The translations under genes were made by a program, and so were the position numbers. Below, one piece after another: positions 41,932 through 49,591 of a stretch of DNA of 64,000 bases (within the stretch, counting starts at the first letter, position 1; every line of letters begins with the position of its first letter). Below the pieces are notes generated by a model. It ran no database searches. It worked only from the letters and a program-made list of their open reading frames with translations, and had not been told where the DNA came from. This stretch comes from an uncultured Phascolarctobacterium sp. (GTDB taxonomy: Bacteria > Bacillota > Negativicutes > Acidaminococcales > Acidaminococcaceae), in contig NZ_CAAGLX010000011.1 in NCBI RefSeq assembly GCF_900770955.1, positions 186,001-250,000 on the forward strand, written 5' to 3'.

Positions 41932-42617
41932 ATACGCAAGCTGTAGCTGATTTGCTGGCAGGCAAGGAGCCTTTGCGCGTACTTGTTTTGGCCTCTGAAA
42001 AAGAAGTCGCAGAACTGGTTGCTTTGGGATTGCCGGCAAATACCGTTGACAGCAGCTTATCCATGCAGCATCTGGCAAGCGCACGCCTTGCCGCCGAACG
42101 TATGGCGGGAAAGGCAGGCAGGCTGCAGGTTTTGACCGTGACGCACGAGGAGCCGCAGGCTACGGAAGCGGAGCGGGCACTGATTTATGCGATGCTTGTG
42201 CGTTGCCGTAAGGTTATCAGCTGCCGTGATAAGCTGGAGGACATGCTGAAATTTGATGACCGCGAGGGCTGGAACGAATATAAGGCTGCCTATGAAAATA
42301 AGGTGCTGGATATTTTTAAGGCTACATGGCGGGAGAAGGATGTTTATCCCTATAACATTATTGACAATATCAAAGAGTATAACAAAAACGAAAGCTATAT
42401 TTTAAAGCAGCTGTACTGGCATCTGGCAGAGCGTACACCGGGCAGGATTAACGACGGTGACGCCAAGATGATTAACGAGCTGCGGCAGATGTTCAGCGAC
42501 ATCAGCATCAGCCTGCTGGCACCGGATGCGGTGCTTGTGGGTGATGTGGCGCAGGATGCGCAGCTTGCTGCCTTGGCGGAAATGTTTGCTGATAAAGCCA
42601 AAATCATAAAGCTGTAA
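41928..42617 (+). CDS. Uncharacterised 229-residue protein
   Basis: I do not recognise this protein. It is soluble and mostly helical, with no membrane segment. The middle (about 100-160) has REGWNEYKAAYENKVLDIF and REKDVYPYNIIDNIKEYNKNE, with many Tyr, Asn and Lys. The ATGA overlap with the M18 peptidase couples their translation, so a related role is likely but unproven. A weak terminator follows. Confidence 0.68.
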   Translation: MNTQAVADLLAGKEPLRVLVLASEKEVAELVALGLPANTVDSSLSMQHLASARLAAERMAGKAGRLQVLTVTHEEPQATEAERALIYAMLVRCRKVISCRDKLEDMLKFDDREGWNEYKAAYENKVLDIFKATWREKDVYPYNIIDNIKEYNKNESYILKQLYWHLAERTPGRINDGDAKMINELRQMFSDISISLLAPDAVLVGDVAQDAQLAALAEMFADKAKIIKL

Positions 42618-42621
42618 AGTT

Positions 42622-42658
42622 AAGCCGTCCGGCGGGATGCTCCTGTCGGGCGCTTTTT
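42622..42658 (+). terminator. Probable terminator
   Basis: CCGGCGGGA pairs with TCCTGTCGG using two G-U pairs. An outer AAGC/GCTT clamp and five T follow. Confidence 0.65.
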
Positions 42659-42789
42659 GCGTTTTGTCACAGATTTTTCCTTGCATATTAAACTTGCTTA
42701 TAGTAGACTATAGTATGTAGAATTAGGCAAGGCCGCTAAGCTTCTTGAGGAGAAGCACAAGATATATAAGTAAGGACGGTGACTGTAAG

Positions 42790-42975
42790 ATGGCTGATAT
42801 CGTAGAAAGCCTGGCAGGAAATAAAATGCTGATGCTGAAGCAGGATATAGCTTTTTTGCGCAAGCGTCTGGCGGAATGTGCTGATGAGGATGCTAAAAAG
42901 GCTATCCGCAGGGAATTAATGGAGAAGGAAACCTATTATAATATTTTAGCAGACCGCCAGCGGGTGAATTTCTGA
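42790..42975 (+). CDS. Small helical protein of unknown function
   Basis: A 61-residue protein, MADIVESLAGNKMLMLKQDI onward, with a heptad-like pattern of Leu, Lys, Arg and Glu (DIAFLRKRLAECADEDAKKAIRRELMEKE) that suggests a coiled-coil hairpin. I choose ATG 42790; a TTG at 42745 would add 15 basic residues without a better site. The ribosome site is weak (AAGGACGGTGA). A hairpin terminator begins at its stop codon. Confidence 0.6.
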   Translation: MADIVESLAGNKMLMLKQDIAFLRKRLAECADEDAKKAIRRELMEKETYYNILADRQRVNF

Positions 42976-43001
42976 GCCGGAAGCAGTGCCGGCTTTTTCT
43001 T
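42975..43001 (+). terminator. Terminator after the small helical protein
   Basis: AGCCGG (42975-42980) pairs with CCGGCT (42989-42994), followed by TTTTCTT. The first base is the last base of the TGA stop. Confidence 0.8.
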
Positions 43002-43134
43002 ATAAGGTCGGGTGAAATATGCCTGTGGCAAAATTTTCCGGCTTTTTATTAAGTCTTGAAAAGAGCCTGTGTTTGATGATAAAATATTTGTTACGGAAAA
43101 ATTTTTCCGACTTCGCATATGCAGGAGGGTTATT

Positions 43135-44400
43135 TTGGAAAAACTAATTGTGAAGGGCGGAAACCGCCTCGTTGGTGCAGTTAAAACCAGCGGTGCGAAA
43201 AACGCTGTACTGCCGATTATTGCAGCTTCTATCCTGGGAACTACCCCAAGTCATCTTGATGAAGTTCCGATGCTGGAAGATGTGCATACTATAAGTGAAG
43301 TTTTGAAATGTCTGGGACTGTCTGTAGAATGCAGCCCGGAAAAGAATGTGCTGGATATTGACAGCACCAGCATTACCTCATACGAAGCACCGTATGAGCT
43401 GGTGCGCACGATGCGTGCGTCCTTTTTGGTAATGGGACCTTTACTGGCACGCATCGGTAAAGCGCGTATTTCTATGCCCGGCGGCTGCGCTATCGGCGCT
43501 CGTCCGATTGATATTCATCTCAAGGGCTTTGAGGCCTTGGGTGTAAAAATCGAACAGGGACATGGCTATATTGAAGCAAGTGCTCCTGATGGACTGAAGG
43601 GTACCAGCATTTATTTTGATTTCCCGAGCGTAGGTGCTACCGAAAATATTATGATGGCAGCATCCTTGGCTGAGGGTACTACTATTCTGGAAAATGTTGC
43701 CGAGGAACCGGAAATTGTTGATCTGGCCAACTATCTGAATAAGATGGGTGCCAAAATCCGCGGTGCCGGTACCGATACTATCCGCATTGAGGGCGTAGAT
43801 AAGCTGCATGGTGCAGATTACACCATTATTCCGGACCGTATTGAGGCAGGCACTTATATGATTGCCGCTGCTATGACCGGCGGTGATGTTGTGGTGGAAA
43901 ATGTGCTGCCGGAGCATCAGAAGCCGTTGATTGCCAAGCTGCGCGAGGCTGGTGCTGTGGTAGAAGAGGATATTGATAAGGTGCGCGTTATCGGTCAGAA
44001 TCCGCTGAAGGCCGTATCTATCAAAACTTTGCCTTATCCCGGCTTCCCGACAGATATGCAGGCGCAGATGATGGCGATGATGGTTATTGCCGAGGGCCGC
44101 AGCAAGGTTACGGAAACTGTTTTTGAAAACCGTTTTATGCATGTAGTTGAGCTGAACCGTATGGGTGCGCAGATTTCTACCGAAGGCCGCAGTGCGGTTA
44201 TCGACGGTCCCTGCAAGCTGACTGGCTGTGATGTGCGTGCAACCGATTTGCGTGCCGGTGCCGCTATGATTTTGGCAGGCCTTGTGGCTGAGGGTACGAC
44301 CCGTATCGGTGATTTGCACCATATTGACCGTGGCTATGAGAACATTGTTGCTAAGCTGAAAAAGCTGGGTGCGGATATTGAACGCGTAGATGTAGATTAA
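43135..44400 (+). CDS. murA: UDP-N-acetylglucosamine 1-carboxyvinyltransferase
   Basis: First committed step of peptidoglycan synthesis: enolpyruvyl transfer to UDP-GlcNAc. KTSGAKNAVLPI carries Lys22-Asn23, and PGGCAIGARP carries the catalytic Cys118, so the enzyme should be fosfomycin-sensitive. The length of 421 residues is typical. I start at TTG 43135 after AGGAGGG; the frame upstream to 43069 is not supported. mreB follows by 13 bases, joining wall synthesis to the shape filament. Confidence 0.96.
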   Translation: MEKLIVKGGNRLVGAVKTSGAKNAVLPIIAASILGTTPSHLDEVPMLEDVHTISEVLKCLGLSVECSPEKNVLDIDSTSITSYEAPYELVRTMRASFLVMGPLLARIGKARISMPGGCAIGARPIDIHLKGFEALGVKIEQGHGYIEASAPDGLKGTSIYFDFPSVGATENIMMAASLAEGTTILENVAEEPEIVDLANYLNKMGAKIRGAGTDTIRIEGVDKLHGADYTIIPDRIEAGTYMIAAAMTGGDVVVENVLPEHQKPLIAKLREAGAVVEEDIDKVRVIGQNPLKAVSIKTLPYPGFPTDMQAQMMAMMVIAEGRSKVTETVFENRFMHVVELNRMGAQISTEGRSAVIDGPCKLTGCDVRATDLRAGAAMILAGLVAEGTTRIGDLHHIDRGYENIVAKLKKLGADIERVDVD

Positions 44401-44413
44401 GGAGATATGACTA

Positions 44414-45439
44414 ATGTTTAAAAGTATGGATATCGGTATTGATTTGGGTACCGCTAACATTCTTGTTTATGTCAAGGGCAAGGGCGTTGTCCTGAAGGAG
44501 CCTTCTGTTGTGGCTATTGACAAGGTGCGCAACAAGGTGCTGGCTGTGGGCGATGATGCCAGAGAAATGCTGGGACGTGCTCCCGGCAGTATCGTTGCTA
44601 TCCGTCCGCTGAAGGAAGGCGTTATTGCGAATTATACGGTAACGCAGAAGCTGCTAGCTTACGTTATTGAGAAGGTTGCGGGCAAGAGCCTGTTTTTCAA
44701 GCCGCGTGTTATGACCTGTGTACCTATCGGCATTACTTCTGTAGAAAAGCGTGCTGTTATGGAGGCTACTACCCAGGGCGGCGCTTCCAAGACCTATCTG
44801 ATTGAGGAGCCGCTGGCCGCAGCTCTTGGTGCCGGTATTGATATTTCTGTACCGCGCGGCAACATGGTTGTTGATATTGGCGGTGGCACTACTGATATCG
44901 CTGTGCTGAGCCTTGGCGGTATTGTTGTTGATTCTTCTATCCGTATCGGCGGCGATCATTTTGATGAGGCTATTGTGCGCCATGTGAAGAAGGTACATAA
45001 TGTGCTTATCGGTGAACGTACTGCTGAGGAAATCAAGATGAATGTTGCTACTGTTATTACTGATGGTCGTCATGAGTCTATTACTGTGCGTGGCCGTGAT
45101 ATGGTTACCGGTCTGCCGACTACCTTCAGCGTAAGTTCTGAGGATTGCCGTGTGGCGCTGGAGGATGCTGTTGCTTCCTTGATTGCTACTGTGCGTGGTG
45201 TTCTGGAAAAATGCCCGCCGGAGCTGGCTGCGGATATTGTTGATAACGGTATTTATCTGACCGGCGGCGGTGCGCTGCTCGACGGTCTGGCTGAGATTAT
45301 GCAGCGTGAGACCGGTATTACTACGCATATTGCCGATGATCCGTTGGAGTGTGTTGCTCTTGGCACCGGCAAGGCGCTGGAGAATCTGGATAAGCTGCAT
45401 CCTGGTACTGTTTATACTGCGTCTAATCTGGTTGATTGA
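44414..45439 (+). CDS. mreB: Rod shape-determining protein MreB
   Basis: An actin-like ATPase that guides side-wall synthesis at the inner membrane. Motifs are IDLGTANILVYVKGKGVVLKEPSV (phosphate 1), VDIGGGTTDIAVLSLGG (phosphate 2) and YLTGGGALLDGL (adenosine). The length of 341 residues is typical of MreB/Mbl. It starts after AAGGAGATATG. It ends at a clear terminator. mreC and mreD are not adjacent, so this may be the Mbl-like paralogue usually found beside murA in Firmicutes. Confidence 0.94.
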   Translation: MFKSMDIGIDLGTANILVYVKGKGVVLKEPSVVAIDKVRNKVLAVGDDAREMLGRAPGSIVAIRPLKEGVIANYTVTQKLLAYVIEKVAGKSLFFKPRVMTCVPIGITSVEKRAVMEATTQGGASKTYLIEEPLAAALGAGIDISVPRGNMVVDIGGGTTDIAVLSLGGIVVDSSIRIGGDHFDEAIVRHVKKVHNVLIGERTAEEIKMNVATVITDGRHESITVRGRDMVTGLPTTFSVSSEDCRVALEDAVASLIATVRGVLEKCPPELAADIVDNGIYLTGGGALLDGLAEIMQRETGITTHIADDPLECVALGTGKALENLDKLHPGTVYTASNLVD

Positions 45440-45468
45440 TGCTTGGGTATTGATTTTTGATTTTGGGG

Positions 45469-45496
45469 AGGAGCTGCCTTTGGCAGCTCCTTTTGT
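45469..45496 (+). terminator. Terminator after mreB
   Basis: GGAGCTGCC (45470-45478) pairs perfectly with GGCAGCTCC (45482-45490), followed by TTTTG. Confidence 0.9.
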
Positions 45497-45542
45497 GTAG
45501 ATGTGAAGAAGAAGGGTATATGGTGTCGCAATTAATATATTG

Positions 45543-45700
45543 CAACCCTTCCGTCTGCTCGCAAAAGCTCGCAGCCACCTCCCCTTTCAGGGGAGATATA
45601 CAGTGCTTGTTAAACGCTGACTTTTGCAAGTTAGTCGAACTTTTATATGCTCCCTGAAAGGGAGCTGGCATCGCCGAAGGCGATGACTGAGGGTTGTGCC
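45543..45700. repeat. Palindromic repeat element with inverted ends (REP/MITE-like)
   Basis: About 158 bases flanked by imperfect inverted ends of about 50 bases. The left end (CAACCC...GGGGAG) and right end (CTCCCT...GGGTTG) are related when one is reversed. Each holds two small hairpins: CTCCCC/GGGGAG on the left, and GCTCCCT/AGGGAGC with CATCGCC-GAA-GGCGATG on the right. No coding potential is seen. The core between the ends is about 50 bases and AT-rich. Confidence 0.65.
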
Positions 45701-45817
45701 ACGATATATTACTTGCTTTGGTGTTCTGCTAACTTTCTTGCCTGCCCCTTGCACTCTTCGAGTATAACACGACCAGCATTTTTCATTACATGAAAAATGG
45801 GTCTTAGTATAGCGAAG

Positions 45818-45862
45818 GTGCCGAGCGTAGCGAGGCGGAAGGGGGATGTGCGATATGTTAAT
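45818..45862 (+). repeat. Degenerate single copy of the repeat unit
   Basis: AGGTGCCGAGCG...GGCGGAAGGGG repeats the AGGTGGC, hairpin, GACGGAGGG plan of the right half of the first element. The bases after it resemble those after that element (TTTGG-GTTCTGCT and TTCTTGCCT shared), so the copies arose by duplication. Confidence 0.5.
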
Positions 45863-45889
45863 TACTGTCTTTGGCGTTCTGCTGTCCTT

Positions 45890-45947
45890 CTTGCCTCTCC
45901 TAGGGGAGAGGTGGCATCGCGAAGCGATGACGGAGAGGGGACTGCAT
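45890..45947 (+). repeat. Repeat unit copy with paired hairpins
   Basis: CCTCTCC-TAG-GGGAGAGG and CATCGC-GAA-GCGATG are joined by TGG, then GACGGAGAGGGGA. The order matches the right half of the element at 45543-45700. Confidence 0.6.
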
Positions 45948-46021
45948 GATATATAAATTACGATGCCTAATATACTCTTTTCTTCCTTCTGCTTTTGTTT
46001 TTCTCTTAAGAGGTCCTGAAT

Positions 46022-47416
46022 ATGAATTTCAAAAAACTGATATGTTCTGTTTTTATGCTGGCTGCGCTGTGCGCTGCTCCGCTCGCGGCGAGCGCCGCTC
46101 CCGTTACAGCGGTACGCAGCAGTGTGAGCCCGGCGCGTGTGCGTCTGGTGTTCGACAGCACGGCGCCAATTAAATATACAGCCGAGAAAAACGGCCTGCA
46201 AATTGTGCTTAATCTGCATGAGGGTACGGCGCTGGCGCAGAATCCTGTTTTTAAGCAGGATACGGTTATTAAAAGCATTACCGTGCCTGCCAAAAAGAAG
46301 AAAAAGGCTCAGGTGGTTATAAATTTAACCAGGGATTGTCAGTACAAGCTGTATCCGCTAAATAATCCCGAACGTCTGGTGCTGGATATTTACCGCATTC
46401 CTATCAGCAAAACAACAACGCAGCTGGCAGGCGGTGTTACCTATACCTACGCGCAGGAAGAGCTGAACGGCAGGCCGCTGGTAAGCTATCTGGTAAGTGT
46501 AGCGCCTTCGGTACGCCTGGAGCTCAGGCCGTTTTCTGCCGCAGGCATGTATAACGGACGCGGCAGCCTTGCTGCGCAGGCAGCGCAAAGAGGGCTTGTG
46601 GCTGCTATCAACGCGTCGTATTTTGATACCGACGGCTGGGTTATCGGCAACGTCAAGGATAAGGGCAGCTTTGTCGCTATGGACGCTACGCCGCGCAGCG
46701 GTTATGTAGTGCAGGGTAATGAGCAGAAGATTGTGCGCGACATTGCCTACACCGGCAGCGTAACTCTGCCTGATGGCAAAGTGTTGAAGCTGCAGGGCAT
46801 GAACCGTGCGCGTATTGCCAACGATTTGGTGCTCTTTAATTCCTATTATGCTACGTCGACCAAAACAAATCAGTATGGGCGTGAGGTGAAAATCAAAAAT
46901 GGCCGTGTAATTGCCGTTTCTACAGCAGGTAATATGTCTTTGGAGCCTGGCAGCATCGTGCTTTCCGGGCATGGCACAAATGCGGCTGCGCTGGCCGGCC
47001 TGCGCCTGGGTGACCATGTAACGCTGATGCAGAGTCTGGGCAGCAGTATAGCGGATGCGGCTGCTACTGTTGTGAGCGGCGGCCCGCTGTTGGTAGAAAA
47101 CGGCAGGGTGAATGTGCGCACGGCGGAGGAGCAGATAGCACCCGATATTGCGCGTGGCAGAGCGCCCCGTACTGCAATCGGCCTGAAGCAGGACGGCACG
47201 CTTTTGCTGCTTGTTATTGACGGCAGAAGCAGTGCTTCCGCAGGCATGACGCTGACAGAGCTGGCACAGTATTTTGTGAAGCTGGGTGCCGTGAGCGCTG
47301 TCAATTATGATGGCGGCGGCAGCAGTGAAATGGTTATCAACGGCAAAATCGTCAATAACCCGTCGGACGGACGCGAGCGCCGTGTAAGCATAGGCCTTGG
47401 CTTGTTCATCAAATAA
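46022..47416 (+). CDS. Exported phosphodiester glycosidase family protein (NAGPA domain)
   Basis: A 464-residue secreted protein. The signal peptide (about 1-26) ends AASA|APV. An N-terminal beta domain (about 27-130, AMIN-like: VRLVFDSTAPIKYTAEKNGLQIVL) may bind peptidoglycan. The C-terminal NAGPA domain (about 190-464) has VAAINASYFDTDGWVIG, VVSGGPLLVENGRV, RAPRTAIGLKQDG and VNYDGGGSSEMVING, the family signatures. These enzymes are related to the uncovering enzyme for GlcNAc phosphodiesters; the bacterial substrate is probably a wall or surface glycan. The start follows AGAGG. Confidence 0.86.
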   Translation: MNFKKLICSVFMLAALCAAPLAASAAPVTAVRSSVSPARVRLVFDSTAPIKYTAEKNGLQIVLNLHEGTALAQNPVFKQDTVIKSITVPAKKKKKAQVVINLTRDCQYKLYPLNNPERLVLDIYRIPISKTTTQLAGGVTYTYAQEELNGRPLVSYLVSVAPSVRLELRPFSAAGMYNGRGSLAAQAAQRGLVAAINASYFDTDGWVIGNVKDKGSFVAMDATPRSGYVVQGNEQKIVRDIAYTGSVTLPDGKVLKLQGMNRARIANDLVLFNSYYATSTKTNQYGREVKIKNGRVIAVSTAGNMSLEPGSIVLSGHGTNAAALAGLRLGDHVTLMQSLGSSIADAAATVVSGGPLLVENGRVNVRTAEEQIAPDIARGRAPRTAIGLKQDGTLLLLVIDGRSSASAGMTLTELAQYFVKLGAVSAVNYDGGGSSEMVINGKIVNNPSDGRERRVSIGLGLFIK

Positions 47417-47437
47417 GAGATTTTCATAGTCAAAATA

Positions 47438-47487
47438 AAAAAACAAGGGGCGGTCACGCTTTAGCTGTGACAGCTCCTTGTTTTGTT
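47438..47487. terminator. Bidirectional terminator
   Basis: AAACAAGG at 47441 pairs with CCTTGTTT at 47476, with GTCAC/GTGAC inside. It serves both convergent genes. Confidence 0.85.
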
Positions 47488-47501
47488 TGTTGTGATGCAG
47501 T

Positions 47502-48095
47502 TTAATCTTCGGTGATGATTACACCTGTACCGATACCGCCGTTATCGCTGCAGACAAGCTCCTTAAGGCTTTGGATATCCGCATTGCGCAGGCGGATGCA
47601 GCCCTCGGAGGCCATGGTGCCGATGGAGGAGGGATCATGCGTGCCGTGAATGCCTATGCCTATCCAGCCTGTATCAAGTGATAGGAACCAGGGACCGTAG
47701 GCACCTTCGATAACGCCCTTGCCGTCACCGAAATCGTGTGTCCAGTAATGCGCCGGGCAAACCTCCTCGATACGGAAGGGAACCTGCGAGGAAGGTACTC
47801 CTACGGCTGCACCTGCATAATAGGACGGGATGGCGGCTGCATTGCCCCAGGAGGTCGGCGTGCGGTTGTCGCCAGTGTATTGCTTGTCGCCGGGATTTTT
47901 GGCAACAGCGATAGGATAGCTGCAGACTGCTTGCTCCACGCCCTGCTGATAAACGTCGAGCCTGTAGCTTTGCTTGTGGATGCAGATGAGATATTTAGCG
48001 TTGCCGAACAGTGCAGATGCAGGCGCCGCAGCTGCTAAGCTGCAGCATAGCAGCAGGCAGACGGTAAATATTAGACACATTAGCTTTTTGAGCAT
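47502..48095 (-). CDS. Exported L,D-transpeptidase (YkuD domain)
   Basis: A periplasmic enzyme that makes 3-3 cross-links in peptidoglycan or attaches proteins to it. The signal peptide (about 1-24) ends AAAA|PAS. The catalytic domain (about 35-190) has HGTHDPSSIGTMASEGCIRL with His150 and Cys166. The length of 197 residues is a minimal form with no LysM or other binding module. It lies on the same strand as the SH3 protein upstream, 37 bases apart. Confidence 0.92.
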   Translation of the reverse strand: MLKKLMCLIFTVCLLLCCSLAAAAPASALFGNAKYLICIHKQSYRLDVYQQGVEQAVCSYPIAVAKNPGDKQYTGDNRTPTSWGNAAAIPSYYAGAAVGVPSSQVPFRIEEVCPAHYWTHDFGDGKGVIEGAYGPWFLSLDTGWIGIGIHGTHDPSSIGTMASEGCIRLRNADIQSLKELVCSDNGGIGTGVIITED

Positions 48096-48132
48096 TGTTT
48101 ATACTTCCTTAATGCGTATTTCTGGCAGGCTG

Positions 48133-48927
48133 TCAGCAGGCTGCGCGTACAAAATCTGCACTTACATAGCCAACCTCACCTTGAGCGTTAATAGCCTTCC
48201 ACCATTGGCGGCCGTTGGCTTCAAATGCGCCTTCTAACGGTGCTATTTCTTCGCCGGACATCAGCGAATCAATTACATTGCTGTCCGTGGAGGGGGCGGT
48301 GCGGAAGTTTACATAGTCACCGGTTAAAATCAGTCTTACGCCGGGAGCCCAATAGCTTTCCATATTTGCAAATTTGTTGTAGAGATTGTACAGCTTGGAG
48401 TTGCAGTTGCGTAAGCTTTCGGCAGACATGCTGTCCCCGTATTGAGCATAGCTTTTGGCGGCAGGGAGAGACTGCGCATTTGCATTGCGTGTTTCCTCGT
48501 AGGTATCGATAAAGGCGTTGATATATTTTTTGTTTTCATGAATAGAAGTCAGCCAGTAATCATCAGCACCGGAATCGGCTTCGCCCTTGGCGCTGAAGCT
48601 CACTTCGGAGCCATTGCTGCTTTTCTGTACATCATACATCTGCAAGGCGGCAAAGGCAATAGCTTTGGCCTCCGTGTCGCTGATGTAGATGCCCTTGCGG
48701 CTGAAGCAGGGAGCAACATATTCTTCGGCATATTTGCTTGTCATCTCCATTTTTACATTAAAGCGGGTATTTTTCAGCAGAAAGGCTTCTGTTCTGCCGC
48801 ACAAAGTGTCAACAGGAACAGGACCCATACTGTCGGAGGTATTATAAACTGCCGCCTCCATAACAGATGTGCCGGTAAACAGCATTGCTGCTGCCAGTGT
48901 GCCGATTACTAATTTCTTGAAACTCAT
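48133..48927 (-). CDS. Exported protein with C-terminal bacterial SH3 domain
   Basis: A 264-residue protein. The signal peptide (about 1-25) ends VMEA|AVYN. The middle (about 30-190) is helical with a DDYWLTSIHENKKYINAFID segment that I do not recognise. The C-terminus (about 195-262) is an SH3b domain, GDYVNFRTAPSTDSNVIDSLMSGE then WWKAINAQGEVGYVSADFV, which binds wall peptides in other proteins. It is upstream of the L,D-transpeptidase gene on the same strand, so both may act on peptidoglycan. Confidence 0.8.
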   Translation of the reverse strand: MSFKKLVIGTLAAAMLFTGTSVMEAAVYNTSDSMGPVPVDTLCGRTEAFLLKNTRFNVKMEMTSKYAEEYVAPCFSRKGIYISDTEAKAIAFAALQMYDVQKSSNGSEVSFSAKGEADSGADDYWLTSIHENKKYINAFIDTYEETRNANAQSLPAAKSYAQYGDSMSAESLRNCNSKLYNLYNKFANMESYWAPGVRLILTGDYVNFRTAPSTDSNVIDSLMSGEEIAPLEGAFEANGRQWWKAINAQGEVGYVSADFVRAAC

Positions 48928-49127
48928 AACAACATCTCCTTTCAGGATGTAAAGATTTTATCTTTCGTTGCCTATATTATAGCCGAAAAAAAGCCTTTGC
49001 ACCCCACCCTAAACTGGGAATTCGGGTAGGAAAAGCGAAAAAAAGAGCAAAATATCAAGCGTCGGCTTTTTTGCCTGCAGTTGATTTCAATAAAGTTTTA
49101 TTTAAGAGCTGTTTACAGTCTCTTCAC

Positions 49128-49156
49128 TTGTCAAAATATTGCTGAGGCTGTATAAT
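49128..49156 (+). promoter_or_regulatory. Promoter of the small lipoprotein gene
   Basis: TTGTCA (49128-49133) and TATAAT (49151-49156) are 17 bases apart, about 38 bases before the ATG. Confidence 0.75.
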
Positions 49157-49194
49157 TTATGTTAGAGAAATATATCTGAAATGAGGTGAGTCAC

Positions 49195-49497
49195 ATGGGT
49201 AAAAAGTTAATAGCAATTTTAACTGTTGCTGCTTTGAGCATCTTTACGCTTGCTGCCGTTGGCTGTGCTGCTGTGACTGACCAGCGCGCTGCTGTCAGCG
49301 GTATTGTAGTTGCCGATGGACTGGTACAGGAGGGCACTCAGGTTAAGCAGGGTGACATTCTGGTAAAGGTAAAATCTATAGCTGGCGGCAGCATTGCTGC
49401 TGCACGTGCTACAACTGCAGGTAAGGTTAGTCAGGTACTGGTTAAGCCTGGTGATAAAATTGAGGCACAGCAGGTTGTAGCCAAGGTGAGTGAATAA
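49195..49497 (+). CDS. Small lipoprotein with a lipoyl/biotin-like barrel
   Basis: A 100-residue lipoprotein. The signal ends in the lipobox LAAVG|C, so the mature protein is anchored by Cys near residue 24. The rest (about 33-100) repeats the barrel-sandwich pattern seen in biotinyl and HlyD domains: GIVVADGLVQEGTQVKQGDILVKV then AGKVSQVLVKPGDKIEAQQVVAKVSE. There is no MKM lysine, so it is probably not biotinylated; the position reads RATTAG. I know no function for such a lone domain. The ATG at 49195 follows GAGGTGAG. It has its own promoter and terminator. Confidence 0.72.
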   Translation: MGKKLIAILTVAALSIFTLAAVGCAAVTDQRAAVSGIVVADGLVQEGTQVKQGDILVKVKSIAGGSIAAARATTAGKVSQVLVKPGDKIEAQQVVAKVSE

Positions 49498-49504
49498 CGG
49501 GCAA

Positions 49505-49538
49505 GAAAACCGGCGAGCTTCTTAGCCGCCGGTTTTTG
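49505..49538 (+). terminator. Terminator after the lipoprotein gene
   Basis: AAAACCGGCG pairs with CGCCGGTTTT, followed by TTG. Confidence 0.88.
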
Positions 49539-49591
49539 TAGTATTACGAGGCCGGATGCGACCGGTAAATATTTTATTTTTAGGAGCGAGT

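Noticed and set aside
42745..42789. TTG start adding 15 residues to the small helical protein
   Set aside because: The GAGGAG sequence overlaps the proposed TTG and does not precede it at a usable distance.
45587..46219. 210-codon minus-strand frame over the repeat cluster
   Set aside because: It runs through palindromic repeats and into the signal-peptide region of the next gene, with no recognisable domain.
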